Of a DNA stretch of 9,536 nucleotides, positions 1 through 6,494 are shown piece by piece. The translations under genes were made by a program, and so were the position numbers. This stretch comes from Thiobacillus sp. UBA6205 (GTDB lineage: Bacteria > Pseudomonadota > Gammaproteobacteria > Burkholderiales > Thiobacillaceae), in the NCBI GenBank assembly GCA_002421825.1, contig DISR01000022.1, positions 1,376 to 10,911 on the forward strand, given 5' to 3'. Position 1 is the stretch's first letter; every line of letters starts with the position of its first letter. The notes under the pieces were generated by a model, which was not told the DNA's origin, searched no databases, and saw only the letters and a program-made list of their open reading frames with translations.

Positions 1-204
1 GCCGACCTCATCGAGCGCACGCCGTGGGACGTGGTGTACCACCGTGTCACCGGCACTGCGCCGGCCGACATCCTGCTCGCGCCCGCGTGGTGCGCGAAAA
101 AGTGGGACATCCTGAACGGCATCGCCGACGAACTGGCGCAGCGCGGCAGCCGCCAGGGCGCGCTCGCGGGCCGACCCTGGAAGGAACACAGCCATGCCGC
201 TTGA
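1..204 (+). CDS. Radical SAM protein, probable TIGR01212/YhcC-type, C-terminal fragment
   Basis: This is an open frame from the first base to a TGA at 202-204; the start lies outside the window, leaving 67 residues. The fragment reads ADLIERTPWDVVYHRVTG, then LLAPAWCAKKWDILNGI, then LAQRGSRQGA. An E-R-x-P-x-x-V-hydrophobic-x-R-x-T-G segment, an LLAP-x-W segment and an RGsRQGA tail are, from memory, typical of the C-terminus of the TIGR01212 radical SAM family. The catalytic CX3CX2C motif would lie upstream and cannot be checked. The last 11 bases overlap the start of ubiU, so the two genes are probably co-transcribed and translationally coupled. The substrate of this family is not something I can state. 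The reading frame is certain; the family name is a moderate-confidence call from a short fragment. Confidence 0.6.
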   Translation, partial: ADLIERTPWDVVYHRVTGTAPADILLAPAWCAKKWDILNGIADELAQRGSRQGALAGRPWKEHSHAA

Positions 205-1195
205 ACTGGTCTGCCCGGCGGGCAGCCTGATGGCGCTCAAGGCCGCCGTCGACAACGGCGCCGACGCCGTCTACATGGGCTTTCGCGACAACACCAACGC
301 GCGCGCCTTCCCCGGCCTCAACTTCGACGAGGCGCAGGCGGCCGAAGGCCTGCGCTACGCCCACGACCGCGGCCGCAAGGTGCTGCTCGCGCTCAACACC
401 TATCCGCAGTCCGACACCTGGCAGCGCTGGACCGGCGCGGTCGACCGCGCCGCGAAACTCGGCATGGACGCGGTGATCCTCGCCGATGCCGGCCTCATGC
501 GCTACGCGGTCAAGAACCACCCGCAGCTCCGGTTGCATCTATCGGTGCAGGGCTCGGCCACCAGCTACGAGGCGGTCAACTTCTACCGCGAGCATTTCGG
601 CGTGCAGCGCGCCGTGCTGCCGCGCGTGCTGTCGCTGCCGCAGGTGGAGGCCGTGGTGAAGAACACCGCCGTCGAGATCGAGCTGTTCGGCTTCGGCGGC
701 CTGTGCGTGATGGTCGAGGGGCGCTGCCTGCTGTCGTCCTACTGCACCGGCGAATCGCCCAACTCGGCCGGCGTGTGCTCGCCGGCCAAATCGGTGCAGT
801 GGAAGGAAACCTCCAGCGGGCTGGAGTCGCGCTTGAACGGCGTGCTGCTCGACCGCTATGGCAAGGATGAGAAAGCGGGTTATCCGACCCTGTGCAAGGG
901 CCGCTTCGAGGTTTCCGGCGAGACCTATTACGCTTTGGAAGAGCCGACCAGCCTCAACACCCTCGATCTTTTGCCCGAGATGCTGAAAATGGGCATCGCG
1001 GCAATCAAGATCGAAGGCCGCCAGCGCAGCCCGGCCTACGTGACGCAGGTCACCAAGGTGTGGCGCGCCGCCATCGACGCGGTGAAGAAGAATGCCGAAA
1101 GCTTCGCGCCCGCGCCGGCCTGGATGGCCGAATTGAACAAGCTCTCGGAAGGCCAGAGCCACACGCTCGGCGCCTATAACCGGCCGTGGAAGTGA
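194..1195 (+). CDS. ubiU: UbiU, O2-independent ubiquinone hydroxylation protein (peptidase U32 family)
   Basis: UbiU forms a heterodimer with UbiV that hydroxylates the ubiquinone ring without O2, so ubiquinone can be made under anoxia; it is not a protease despite the U32 family name. The 333-residue length is close to E. coli UbiU (331). The N-terminal MPLELVCPAGSLMALKAAVDNGADAVYMG is the classic U32 opening (read in two parts: 1-10 and 11-29). Four cysteines at 171, 178, 195 and 234 have the spacing of the E. coli [4Fe-4S] ligands (169, 176, 193, 232), and the IKIEGRQRSPAYV segment (271-283) is the conserved C-terminal U32 element. The ATG at 194 lies inside the end of the upstream gene (11-base overlap) and follows an AAGGAA Shine-Dalgarno-like stretch at 180-185. 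It leads a group with ubiV, a queD-like gene and ubiT. Nothing looks truncated. Confidence 0.95.
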   Translation: MPLELVCPAGSLMALKAAVDNGADAVYMGFRDNTNARAFPGLNFDEAQAAEGLRYAHDRGRKVLLALNTYPQSDTWQRWTGAVDRAAKLGMDAVILADAGLMRYAVKNHPQLRLHLSVQGSATSYEAVNFYREHFGVQRAVLPRVLSLPQVEAVVKNTAVEIELFGFGGLCVMVEGRCLLSSYCTGESPNSAGVCSPAKSVQWKETSSGLESRLNGVLLDRYGKDEKAGYPTLCKGRFEVSGETYYALEEPTSLNTLDLLPEMLKMGIAAIKIEGRQRSPAYVTQVTKVWRAAIDAVKKNAESFAPAPAWMAELNKLSEGQSHTLGAYNRPWK

Positions 1196-1306
1196 CCGTC
1201 CTGCGAGAGGCGTCAGGCGTCAGGCGTGAGGCGAAACACCTCGGCCCGTGCCTGTTTGCGCCTAACGCCTAACCCCTCACACTTCACGCCCCACGCCCCA
1301 CGCATT
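1196..1306. repeat. Inverted array of heptamer repeats between ubiU and ubiV
   Basis: A 7-base period runs through most of this gap. The left arm (1209-1233) is GGCGTCA, GGCGTCA, GGCGTGA, GGCG. After a 25-base centre, the right arm (1259-1303) reads CGCCTAA, CGCCTAA, CCCCTCA, CACTTCA, CGCCCCA, CGCCCCA, CGC. The right arm is the reverse complement of the same type of unit (TnAGGCG/TGAGGCG-like), so the transcript could fold into a long, slippable hairpin. The ubiV ATG begins four bases after the last unit, and no Shine-Dalgarno sequence is visible in between. I see no coding potential here. The open frame that runs through it into ubiV lacks homology to the UbiV N-terminus before residue MNLS. 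Confidence 0.8.
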
Positions 1307-2200
1307 ATGAATCTGTCCCTCGGCCCCCTCCTGTACTACTGGTCACGCGAGGACACGTTCGCCTTCTACGAGGCGGCGGCAAGCTGGCCGGTGGCGCGCA
1401 TCTATCTGGGCGAGACGGTGTGCTCCCGCCGCCACTTGCTGCGCCTGCCGGACTGGCTTGATCTTGCGGAAAGGCTTTCCGCGGCGGGCAAGGAGGTGGT
1501 GCTCTCCACGCAGACGCTGATCGAATCCGAGTCCGACCTCAAGGTGCTGCGCAAGATCGTGCGCGACGGCCGCTTCCTGGTCGAGGCCAACGAGTGGGGC
1601 GCGGTGCGGCTGTTGTCAGAAGCAAAGCTGCCTTTCGTCGCGGGCTCCACGCTCAATATCTACAATCCGGAAACCCTCGACGTGCTCGCCGGCCTGGGCG
1701 CCCGCCGCTGGCTGCCTCCGGTGGAAGTCTCGCGCACGGCGCTGGCGGCGCTGATGGAACGCGCCCCGGACGGCATGGAAACCGAAGTCTTCGCCTACGG
1801 CCGCCTGCCGCTGGCCTACTCGGCGCGCTGCTTCACCGCGCGCCATTACAACCTGCCCAAGGACGACTGCCAGTTCCGCTGCCTCGACCATGCCGATGGC
1901 CTGCCGCTGTCCACGCGCGAGGGCAAGCCCTTCCTCACCATCAACGGCATCCAGACCCAGTCTGCCGGGGTGTACAACCTCATCGACGAAGTGGCGTCGA
2001 TGCGCGAAATGGGCATCGACTGCCTGCGCCTGTCGCCGCAGTCGCATCACATGGCGCGCGTGGTCGCGGCCTTCGATGCGGCGCTGGCGGGGGGCACGAA
2101 TGCCGGTGCCGGGCTTGCGAAAGTGATGCCGGGGCCGTCGGTCGACGGCTACTGGCACGGCCGCGCCGGACTCGAACAGGACGCCGCCCAGCATGCCTGA
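1307..2200 (+). CDS. ubiV: UbiV, O2-independent ubiquinone hydroxylation protein (peptidase U32 family)
   Basis: UbiV is the partner of UbiU in the anaerobic ring hydroxylation of ubiquinone precursors. The 297-residue product aligns by eye along its whole length with E. coli UbiV (292). Shared stretches include SLGPLLYYW (4-12), YLGETVCSRR (33-42), VVLSTQTL (64-71), KLPFVAGSTLN (107-117) and GRLPLAYSARCFTARH (165-180). The four cluster cysteines are present as C39, C175, C188 and C192; the C-x12-C-x3-C spacing equals that of E. coli C180, C193 and C197. I chose ATG 1307 because MNLSLGP matches the family start. The frame is open upstream to 1226, but that part is translated repeat. No Shine-Dalgarno site precedes this ATG, so translation may depend on the neighbouring hairpin array or on readthrough from ubiU. 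The 3' end overlaps the next gene by 8 bases (ATGCCTGA). Confidence 0.95.
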   Translation: MNLSLGPLLYYWSREDTFAFYEAAASWPVARIYLGETVCSRRHLLRLPDWLDLAERLSAAGKEVVLSTQTLIESESDLKVLRKIVRDGRFLVEANEWGAVRLLSEAKLPFVAGSTLNIYNPETLDVLAGLGARRWLPPVEVSRTALAALMERAPDGMETEVFAYGRLPLAYSARCFTARHYNLPKDDCQFRCLDHADGLPLSTREGKPFLTINGIQTQSAGVYNLIDEVASMREMGIDCLRLSPQSHHMARVVAAFDAALAGGTNAGAGLAKVMPGPSVDGYWHGRAGLEQDAAQHA

Positions 2201-2642
2201 GACACGCATCACGCGCCGGCTGGAATTCGACGCCGGCCATCGCATTCCCCACCACGACAGCCAGTGCCGGCACCTGCACGGCCACCGCTATGCGCTCGAA
2301 ATCACGCTGTCGGGCGAGATCATCCAGACCCCGGACGTGTCGCAGCAGGGCATGGTGATGGATTTTTCGGAAGTGAAGGCGATCGCCATGTCCATGCTGG
2401 TGAGCCGGTGGGACCATGCCTTCCTGGTGTACGAGGGCGATCGGGCGGTGGCCGAATTCCTCGGTGCGCTGCCCGGGCACAAGACCGTGGTGCTGCCGCT
2501 GGTGCCAACCGCGGAGAACCTCGCCGCCGAAGCTTTCCGCATCCTCGACGCTGCCTACCGCGACAGCTACGGCAAACAGTTGAGGCTGGAACGCGTGCGC
2601 CTGTACGAAACCCCGAACAACTGGGCCGACGCAGTGCGCTGA
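2193..2642 (+). CDS. queD: 6-pyruvoyl/6-carboxytetrahydropterin synthase family protein (QueD-like)
   Basis: This protein belongs to the 6-pyruvoyl-tetrahydropterin synthase fold (PTPS/QueD). QueD converts 7,8-dihydroneopterin triphosphate to 6-carboxytetrahydropterin, the first committed step to queuosine and related 7-deazaguanines. The 149-residue product has the zinc triad H16 (FDAGHR) and H29/H31 (LHGHRY), a catalytic-type cysteine C25 just before the HLHGH motif, D74-H75 (RWDHAFL) and E139 (YETPNNWA), so it should be active. It is about 30 residues longer than E. coli QueD; the extra length is in the middle (about 43-55) and around 83-105. Its ATG overlaps the ubiV stop by 8 bases and ubiT follows after 23 bases, so it sits inside the anaerobic ubiquinone gene set. 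Whether that reflects a shared role or only shared transcription cannot be told here. Another PTPS-family activity is possible. Confidence 0.85.
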   Translation: MPETRITRRLEFDAGHRIPHHDSQCRHLHGHRYALEITLSGEIIQTPDVSQQGMVMDFSEVKAIAMSMLVSRWDHAFLVYEGDRAVAEFLGALPGHKTVVLPLVPTAENLAAEAFRILDAAYRDSYGKQLRLERVRLYETPNNWADAVR

Positions 2643-2654
2643 GGCCAATGGATC

Positions 2655-2660
2655 AAGGAG
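2655..2660 (+). promoter_or_regulatory. Shine-Dalgarno site that sets the ubiT start
   Basis: AAGGAG lies two bases before ATG 2663 and five bases before ATG 2666. The five-base spacing favours 2666. A further in-frame ATG at 2648 lies upstream of this site and has no comparable ribosome-binding sequence. Confidence 0.7.
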
Positions 2661-2665
2661 CCATG

Positions 2666-3118
2666 ATGCTGAACTTTTCCGTGCCGACCGCAGTGAGTGC
2701 ATTGGTCTCGCGCCTGCCGACGCAACCGCCCAGCATGGTGTTCTCGCTGCTGGCGAACCATGTGCTGTGGCCGGCGTTGAAGGACCTCGATTGTCAGCCG
2801 CTGGTCGGGCGGCGTTATGCCGTGCGCGTAAAGGATCTGGGGCTGACGTTCCGCTTCAAGGTCACTGCCCGCGGTTTTGCCGCGGACAGCGGCAAGCCCG
2901 AACTCATCATCAGTTCCAGTGCGCGTGATTTCCTGCTGCTGCTTTCGCGGCGCGAGGATCCCGACACCCTGTTCTTCAGCCGCCGCCTGGTGAGCGAGGG
3001 CGACACCGAACTGGGACTGGTGGTGAAGAACCTGCTCGATGCGCTCGATCCGGAGGTCGTGCTGCGCCGGCTCCCCCCGCCGCTGATGCCGGCTGTCCGC
3101 CGCCTCATGGCAGGCTGA
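2666..3118 (+). CDS. ubiT: UbiT, SCP2-domain lipid-binding protein of anaerobic ubiquinone synthesis
   Basis: UbiT is the SCP2-type accessory factor of the O2-independent ubiquinone pathway, thought to bind the hydrophobic polyprenylated intermediates for UbiU-UbiV. The product is 150 residues, somewhat shorter than E. coli UbiT (174), mostly through a shorter C-terminus. The diagnostic block is DPDTLFFSRRLVSEGDTELG (residues 92-111) followed by LVVKNLLDALD. This is nearly the same as DPDTLFFQRRLVIEGDTELG in E. coli, as I recall it. The first part (about 35-90) gives the SCP2 strand/helix pattern with a GRRYAVRVKDLGL element. ATG 2666 was chosen for spacing to AAGGAG; 2663 would add one methionine and 2648 six residues. 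With ubiU and ubiV this completes the ubiTUV set. It converges on the flavoprotein gene with only 7 bases between the stops. Confidence 0.93.
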   Translation: MLNFSVPTAVSALVSRLPTQPPSMVFSLLANHVLWPALKDLDCQPLVGRRYAVRVKDLGLTFRFKVTARGFAADSGKPELIISSSARDFLLLLSRREDPDTLFFSRRLVSEGDTELGLVVKNLLDALDPEVVLRRLPPPLMPAVRRLMAG

Positions 3119-3125
3119 GTCCTGC

Positions 3126-4370
3126 TCAGGCCGGCAGAGCGATTTTCTGGTCGGCGCTGAACTGGTAGTCGCGGAACACGTGCTCGGCGGTGAGCAGGCG
3201 GTAACTGCCGTCGGCCTCGCGCAGGCTGGTGTCCTTCAGGCGGTAGGTATAGTGGCCGCAGGTCCAGATGTCGAAGTTGCGCATGTGCGTGCACAGGCAG
3301 GTCTTGTCCATGACCTTCACCTTCTTCGCGCCCGGATGCAACTCGACCTCGCGGTTGTAGGCGTCGATGTAGGCGCAGCGGCCGTTGGCGTCGAGCAGGT
3401 AGCCGTAGGCCTCGCAGTTGGGGCGGATGCCCGAGCCGATGCCCGGGCTGCCCTTCAGCATGCGCATGGGATAGCCGGTCGGTGAAAGGGTGTTGACTTC
3501 GATGTCCGCCTCGCTCGCCTTGAAGTATTCCTGCTTGACCTTGTCCGGCAGGCCGCACTGCTCGGTGACGGTGAAGCGCGTCGCCACTTGCACCGCCGCG
3601 GCTCCGTGTTCCAGGAAGGCCGCCGCGTCGCTGCCGGTGAAGATGCCGCCGGCCGCGATTACCGGGATGTCGAGGTGCTCGGATTTCAGGTAGGCGTTGA
3701 CCTCGGAGACGATGGTCGCGAGATCGTGTTTCGCCCAATCGAGGCCAAAACCCAAATGGCCGCCGGCGAGCGGGCCTTCCACTACCACATAGTCGGGCAG
3801 CCGGTTGAGGCGCGCATTCTTGCGCAGGAACATGGCGAGCGCGCGCTGCGAAGAGACGATGATGCCCAGCTTGGCATGGCGGAAACGCGGGTGGTCCTCG
3901 ATCAGCGCGAACGAGCCAAGATGCAGCCCGGCCGCGAGCGTGATGCCGTCGATGCCGGCGTCGAGCGCGGCGGAAAGGCGCACGCGCAGCGTCTCGCGCG
4001 GCGCGTTCATGGTCAGTTTCTCCATGCAGTTGATGAAGATCATGCCGTCGCCGCGCTTGGCTTCCATGGTCTTGCCGACATGGTTGCGCGTCGCCTCCTC
4101 CAGCACTGCCAGGTTGAAATGCACGTCTGACTTGTCGCTGCTGGCGACGTTGGCCTTGTACGTCTTCAGTTTCTGGCTGACGAAGTCGGTGTCGAAACGC
4201 CGGTCGGACACGGTTTGCACCATGGCGTCCGAGATGTGGCCGATGCCGCCCAGACGCGCCGCCTCCAGCGCCAGCTCGGCGGTCGAAATGTCCACACCCA
4301 TGCCGCCTATCACGATTGGCACCAGCTCCTGCTTGCCAAAGTGCAGGCGGAAATCATCCACGCGTTTCAT
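3126..4370 (-). CDS. Nitronate monooxygenase / FabK-like FMN oxidoreductase with Cys-rich C-terminus
   Basis: This is a 414-residue TIM-barrel flavoprotein of the nitronate monooxygenase (2-nitropropane dioxygenase)/FabK family, whose members oxidise nitronates or reduce enoyl-type substrates using FMN. Family marks are VIGGMGVDIS near the N-terminus (20-29, FMN binding), EGPLAGGHLGF (198-208, with the AGGH histidine) and VIAAGGIFTGSDAAAFLEHGAAAVQVATRF split over 237-266, the phosphate-binding part. After the barrel, residues 300-380 carry C319, C332, C358, C360 and C371 (CLC-x10-C-GH), which I do not associate with the standard enzyme and which could bind a metal or Fe-S centre. The start at 4370 has AAGGAA four bases upstream on the minus strand. 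The gene is alone on its strand, convergent to ubiT and divergent from the cytochrome gene. The true substrate is unknown. Confidence 0.85.
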   Translation of the reverse strand: MKRVDDFRLHFGKQELVPIVIGGMGVDISTAELALEAARLGGIGHISDAMVQTVSDRRFDTDFVSQKLKTYKANVASSDKSDVHFNLAVLEEATRNHVGKTMEAKRGDGMIFINCMEKLTMNAPRETLRVRLSAALDAGIDGITLAAGLHLGSFALIEDHPRFRHAKLGIIVSSQRALAMFLRKNARLNRLPDYVVVEGPLAGGHLGFGLDWAKHDLATIVSEVNAYLKSEHLDIPVIAAGGIFTGSDAAAFLEHGAAAVQVATRFTVTEQCGLPDKVKQEYFKASEADIEVNTLSPTGYPMRMLKGSPGIGSGIRPNCEAYGYLLDANGRCAYIDAYNREVELHPGAKKVKVMDKTCLCTHMRNFDIWTCGHYTYRLKDTSLREADGSYRLLTAEHVFRDYQFSADQKIALPA

Positions 4371-4532
4371 TCGATTCCTTCAGATCGGATTGGCGGCCAG
4401 GAGTGTCCGGGCCGCTTGTTGCCGCATAAACCCGCCATTGTATCCGACCCGCGCCCATTGCCCGGAAGGGATTGATTTGATTGAACTTTTATTAGACAGC
4501 GCGCGGTTGAAAAAAATCTGTAAAAAAACCGC

Positions 4533-4564
4533 TTGTGCGCCTGGCTGCTTTTGGTTTATATAAT
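4533..4564 (+). promoter_or_regulatory. Sigma70-like promoter of the cytochrome/FadL group
   Basis: A perfect TATAAT at 4559-4564, overlapping TATATA at 4557-4562, follows TTGTGC at 4533-4538. The spacing is 18 bases to TATATA or 20 to TATAAT, so the -35 match is weak but the -10 is strong. Transcription would start near 4571, inside the first operator-like repeat. Confidence 0.6.
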
Positions 4565-4567
4565 CGC

Positions 4568-4598
4568 CCGATCATGTGATCAACCGATCATGTGATTG
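4568..4598 (+). promoter_or_regulatory. Two direct copies of an operator-like near-palindrome
   Basis: CCGATCATGTGAT occurs at 4568-4580 and again at 4584-4596, 16 bases apart. Each copy is itself a near-palindrome: CGATCA-TG-TGATCA at 4569-4582 and CGATCA-TG-TGATTG at 4585-4598, against an ideal CGATCA-N2-TGATCG. They cover the expected transcription start of the cytochrome gene, where a repressor would block initiation. A perfect version occurs at 6719-6732 upstream of the tetR gene. That the TetR protein binds here is inference. Confidence 0.6.
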
Positions 4599-4629
4599 CC
4601 ATTATTAACCAAAGTTTCCTGGAGAGCCC

Positions 4630-5232
4630 ATGAAAAAGTCCCTGTTTACGCCCCTGATCCTGGCCGGCAGCCTCGTCGCCACCGGCGTCCTTGCCGCCGA
4701 GCCTGCCAAGCCGGCAGGCTCGGCTACGATGCCGGTCGAAATGCAGAACATGATGAAGGTCTACTCGCCCGAACTGCGCCAGAAGGTCATGGCGCTCTCG
4801 CCCCAGCTCAAGGGCACCATCCAGCAGCTGCATGCCGGCCATCCCCGTCGCGCCAAGGAAACCACCCTGCGCCAGATCATGCACGAGATCCTCTCCGAGT
4901 ATCAGAGCATCGCCTCCGCGCTGGCTACCGACAATGCCGAGCAGGCAGCCGAGGCCGCGCGCCGCCTTGCCAGCCACCGCATTCCCAAGGGCGGCCTGCT
5001 GGCCTACTTCCCGGTCGACAAGGTCAACGACGCCGACCTCGGCGTGCTGCCGGCCATGAACACCGCCGTCGAAGGCAGTGCCCTCAAGCTGGCCGAAGCC
5101 GCCGACGCTGGCGACATGCCCAAGGCCGCCGCCTACATGAGCGACATCATGACCGGCTGCGTCGCCTGCCACCAGAAGTTCCGCGCGACCCCCGGCCTGT
5201 CCGCCCACCTGATGCCCCCCGCTTCGAAGTAA
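4630..5232 (+). CDS. Secreted class II-type (cytochrome c'/c556-like) monoheme cytochrome c
   Basis: The 200-residue protein starts with a clear signal peptide (MKKSLFTPLILAGSLVATGV, cleavage probably after LAA at 21-23) and is therefore periplasmic or outer-membrane facing. It has a single heme-binding motif, CVACH, at 177-181 followed by QKFR near the C-terminus. C-terminal CXXCHxxF placement after a mostly helical chain is the pattern of class II cytochromes of the four-helix-bundle type. The distal part of the haem site cannot be judged by eye. ATG 4630 has a TGGAG ribosome site at 4620-4624. A FadL-type channel gene follows 37 bases later, so they probably form one transcript. It could be an electron carrier or a small-ligand sensor; the partner enzyme is not in the window. 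Confidence 0.8.
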   Translation: MKKSLFTPLILAGSLVATGVLAAEPAKPAGSATMPVEMQNMMKVYSPELRQKVMALSPQLKGTIQQLHAGHPRRAKETTLRQIMHEILSEYQSIASALATDNAEQAAEAARRLASHRIPKGGLLAYFPVDKVNDADLGVLPAMNTAVEGSALKLAEAADAGDMPKAAAYMSDIMTGCVACHQKFRATPGLSAHLMPPASK

Positions 5233-5269
5233 CCCCCACTTTCAAATTCAAACTTGAGGAGAACGGAAT

Positions 5270-6436
5270 ATGAATAAGCAGATACTTGCAACGGCCGTAG
5301 CGGCCGCCGCCTGTACTTTTGCGATCAACGCGCATGCCACCAACGGCGATCAGATGTTCGCTCTGTCGGCGGCGCAGGCCGGCATGGGCGGCGCCACCGT
5401 CGCGCAGGCGCAGGATGCCGCCACCATCCTGGTCAACCCCGCCGGCATGGCCGACCTCGGCATGAAGGACGTGCGCATGGATCTGGGCTTCGGTCTGCTG
5501 AACCCGCCGCGCGAAGTCAACGGCCAGGAGAGCGATTCCAACTGGTACATGATGCCGACCGGCGCCGCGGCGTTCAACGTCAACGACCGCCTGTTCCTCG
5601 GCATGGCGCTGAGCGGCATCGCCGGCATGGGGGTGAACGTGGACGACATTTATCCCCTGTTGGAGCCGGGCCCCGCTCCTGATCAGGCCATCGTCACGAC
5701 CAAGCAGGTGTTCCGCTTCTCCCCGGCCGCGGCCTTCAAGGTCAACGACGCGCTCACCCTCGGCGCTTCGCTCAACATCGTCAACCAGAGCCTGGCCATG
5801 TCCACGCCGCAATTCAGCCTGCCGCAGAACCAGCAGTTCGGCTTTGGCGCGACCCTCGGCGCGACCTACAAGATCAATCCGATGCTGCAGGCCGGCCTGA
5901 CGTACACGACCAAGACCGACATCAGCGACATGGAATACAACACCAGCGATGGCACGGTCAGCTTCGACATGGACATGCCGGCGACGGTGGCGGCGGGCCT
6001 GGCGTTCAGGCCCATGCCGGGGCTGCTGGTCGAGTTCGACGTCAAGCGCATCTTCTTCAATGACGTAATGGACCGGATCAAGGTCGACAACCCGGGCGCC
6101 CTCGCCGGCGTGCCTCCCGAGCTGACCTTCGGCTGGGATGACCAGACGGTGTATTCGATCGGGGTGAAGAAGGAAATGGGCCCCATGGCGGTGAGCTTCG
6201 GCTACAACTACGGCAAGTCGCCCATCGGGCGCGAGGATGTCGACAGCAACCTCGGCTCCACGGCGATCATCGAGCACCACCTGTCCTTCGGTCTTACCCG
6301 CAAGTTCAGCGACAAGGTGAGCGGCAGCTTTGCCTACACCCACGCCTTCGAGAACGAGTTGACCCAGGCAGGTGGAACCAACACCATCAAGATCAGCCAG
6401 AACCAGTACAACTTCAACATCTCTTACAAGTTCTGA
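5270..6436 (+). CDS. FadL/TodX/OmpP1-family outer-membrane transporter
   Basis: This is an outer-membrane beta-barrel of the FadL family, which takes up long-chain fatty acids or other hydrophobic compounds such as aromatics. The signal peptide covers residues 1-23 (ending INAHA) and leaves a mature N-terminus TNGDQMFA. The family block GMGGATVAQAQDAATILVNP (38-57) plus AGM matches the conserved FadL G-x-GGA...DAA-x-I-x-x-NPAG motif. The rest alternates amphipathic strands and loops, and the last residues SYKF end in phenylalanine, the usual barrel-assembly signal. At 388 residues it is shorter than E. coli FadL (about 446), so some loops must be reduced. GAGGAG at 5255-5260 supports the ATG at 5270. 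Coupling to a cytochrome gene and a TetR regulator suggests induction by a hydrophobic substrate, but the substrate cannot be read from the sequence. Confidence 0.9.
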   Translation: MNKQILATAVAAAACTFAINAHATNGDQMFALSAAQAGMGGATVAQAQDAATILVNPAGMADLGMKDVRMDLGFGLLNPPREVNGQESDSNWYMMPTGAAAFNVNDRLFLGMALSGIAGMGVNVDDIYPLLEPGPAPDQAIVTTKQVFRFSPAAAFKVNDALTLGASLNIVNQSLAMSTPQFSLPQNQQFGFGATLGATYKINPMLQAGLTYTTKTDISDMEYNTSDGTVSFDMDMPATVAAGLAFRPMPGLLVEFDVKRIFFNDVMDRIKVDNPGALAGVPPELTFGWDDQTVYSIGVKKEMGPMAVSFGYNYGKSPIGREDVDSNLGSTAIIEHHLSFGLTRKFSDKVSGSFAYTHAFENELTQAGGTNTIKISQNQYNFNISYKF

Positions 6437-6444
6437 CCGCGCAG

Positions 6445-6470
6445 GCGAGGCCCTCTGGTCGGGGCCTCGC
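6445..6470 (+). terminator. Terminator-like hairpin after the FadL-type gene
   Basis: GCGAGGCCC (6445-6453) pairs perfectly with GGGCCTCGC (6462-6470) around an 8-base loop. Four T follow at 6477-6480, after a 6-base gap. The stem is strong but the T run is short and displaced, so it may only reduce transcription into the small membrane gene downstream. Confidence 0.55.
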
Positions 6471-6494
6471 GATGCATTTTCCTAGGAGAAACTC

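Larger units (their letters stand above)
4371..4629. promoter_or_regulatory. Divergent intergenic region, AT-rich with A-tracts
   Basis: This stretch separates the leftward flavoprotein gene from the rightward cytochrome gene and should hold both promoters. From about 4470 its base composition turns much more AT-rich than the neighbouring genes. It contains two runs of seven A (4510-4516 and 4522-4528) spaced about one helical turn apart, suggestive of bent DNA or an UP-like element, and they lie between GCGGTT (4503-4508) and AACCGC (4527-4532). TTGATTTGATTGAA at 4472-4485 has one perfect FNR-type half-site but a poor second half. For the leftward gene, TACAAT (minus strand, 4442-4437) is a possible -10 box without a convincing -35. 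I see no gene in it. Confidence 0.6.

Noticed and set aside
1209..1303. CRISPR array
   Set aside because: The repeat unit is 7 bases with no spacers and the arms are inverted, unlike CRISPR repeats.
1226..1306. N-terminal extension of UbiV from an upstream ATG
   Set aside because: The extra 27 residues are translated heptamer repeat, and the family N-terminus begins at MNLSLGP (1307).
3119..3125. Bidirectional terminator between ubiT and the flavoprotein gene
   Set aside because: Only 7 bases separate the stops and no stem with a T run is visible around them.
2815..3738. 307-codon minus-strand frame across the ubiT/flavoprotein junction
   Set aside because: It reads antisense through ubiT and out of frame through the flavoprotein gene, both of which have clear homology in their own frames.
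4472..4485. FNR/Anr binding site
   Set aside because: Only the left half matches TTGAT; the right half TTGAA differs from ATCAA at two positions, so I list it only as a weak observation and not as a feature.
4574..4596. CRP-type site (TGTGA) in the twin repeat
   Set aside because: TGTGA occurs twice in the same orientation and not as TGTGA-N6-TCACA, so the CGATCA-N2-TGATCG reading fits better.
5147..6343. Long open frame of 398 codons on the minus strand
   Set aside because: It lies opposite the FadL-type gene and the end of the cytochrome gene; its His/Arg/Ala-rich sequence shows no family motif and is typical of GC-rich shadow frames.
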